Assembly (NCBI GenBank): GCA_937896265.1
Contig: CALBMD010000149.1
Span: 1 to 6,757 of the forward strand
DNA from: an uncultured Pseudomonadota bacterium
GTDB lineage: Bacteria; Bdellovibrionota_B; Oligoflexia; Oligoflexales; Bog-1112
Direction: 5' to 3'
Length of the DNA: 6,757 nucleotides
Positions 6,633-6,757 of the stretch are shown here, piece after piece. Position 1 is the stretch's first letter. Each line of letters opens with the position of its first letter. The notes under the pieces are model-generated. The model did no database searches. It had not been told where the DNA came from and saw only the letters and a list, made by a program, of their open reading frames with translations. Both the position numbers and the translations under genes were made by a program.

Positions 6633-6757
6633 CGAGAACGAAGTAACTAAGCTTTTAGCAATGCCCAAGATTGGAGCATGTTTTTTGCCGTTTTTTGGCT
6701 TTGAAGAGCAGCTAGCAGCAGAACTTGGCCCAGATGCGCAAAGATGGGGTAATCTTT
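6625..6757 (+). CDS. Start of a possible RlmM/RlmL-like rRNA methyltransferase (partial)
   Basis: An open frame begins with ATG at 6625, overlaps the last 8 bases of the methyltransferase gene, and stays open to the right edge (44 complete codons). GAGAAG at 6614-6619 lies five bases before the start and is a fair ribosome site. An internal ATG at 6661 is an alternative, as the recognisable part begins there. The stretch IGACFLPFFGFEEQLAAELG resembles the N-termini of RlmM and RlmL, 23S rRNA methyltransferases that begin with a short beta strand and then a G(F/L)E-E-x2-x-EL helix. Such a role would fit next to a SpoU enzyme. The match is short and the catalytic part is outside the window, so the gene is likely real but its product is tentative. 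Confidence 0.5.
   Translation, partial: MNNENEVTKLLAMPKIGACFLPFFGFEEQLAAELGPDAQRWGNL

Overview
This window looks like ordinary chromosome from a Gram-negative bacterium with moderate to low GC (about low 40s percent by eye). The Gram-negative reading rests on a type II lipoprotein signal with Ser at +2, an SSB with a gamma/delta-proteobacterial style OB fold, and a SpoU-type methyltransferase resembling enterobacterial YfiF. A canonical SMC rather than MukB, with an unusual hinge, and an unrecognised large lipoprotein would suit a deltaproteobacterial or Bdellovibrionota/Oligoflexia-like lineage, but that placement is a weak inference. I see no phage, transposon, CRISPR, tRNA or rRNA.

Layout. 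Positions 1-95 probably hold the 3' end of a gene on the + strand whose frame cannot be fixed, followed by a rho-independent terminator at 62-111. The ssb gene (130-624) lies on the - strand and converges on that terminator. A 115-bp intergenic region (625-739) separates ssb from a divergent + strand cluster of four genes. These are a predicted outer-membrane lipoprotein (740-2224), smc (2236-5868), a SpoU/TrmH-family RNA 2'-O-methyltransferase (5871-6632), and the start of another gene running off the right edge (6625-6757) that resembles the N-terminus of RlmM/RlmL-type 23S rRNA methyltransferases.

The + strand genes are tightly packed (11-nt gap, 2-nt gap, 8-nt overlap) with no terminator between them, so they are probably one transcript. 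Functionally the cluster joins chromosome organisation (SMC) with rRNA/tRNA modification, and begins with a lipoprotein of unknown role that may be a beta-propeller. SSB acts in DNA replication and repair and is transcribed separately on the other strand.

No new multi-gene system is evident. The points most worth a second look are the uncharacterised lipoprotein placed directly upstream of smc, the divergent SMC hinge, and the ambiguous gene end plus overlapping hairpins at the left edge.
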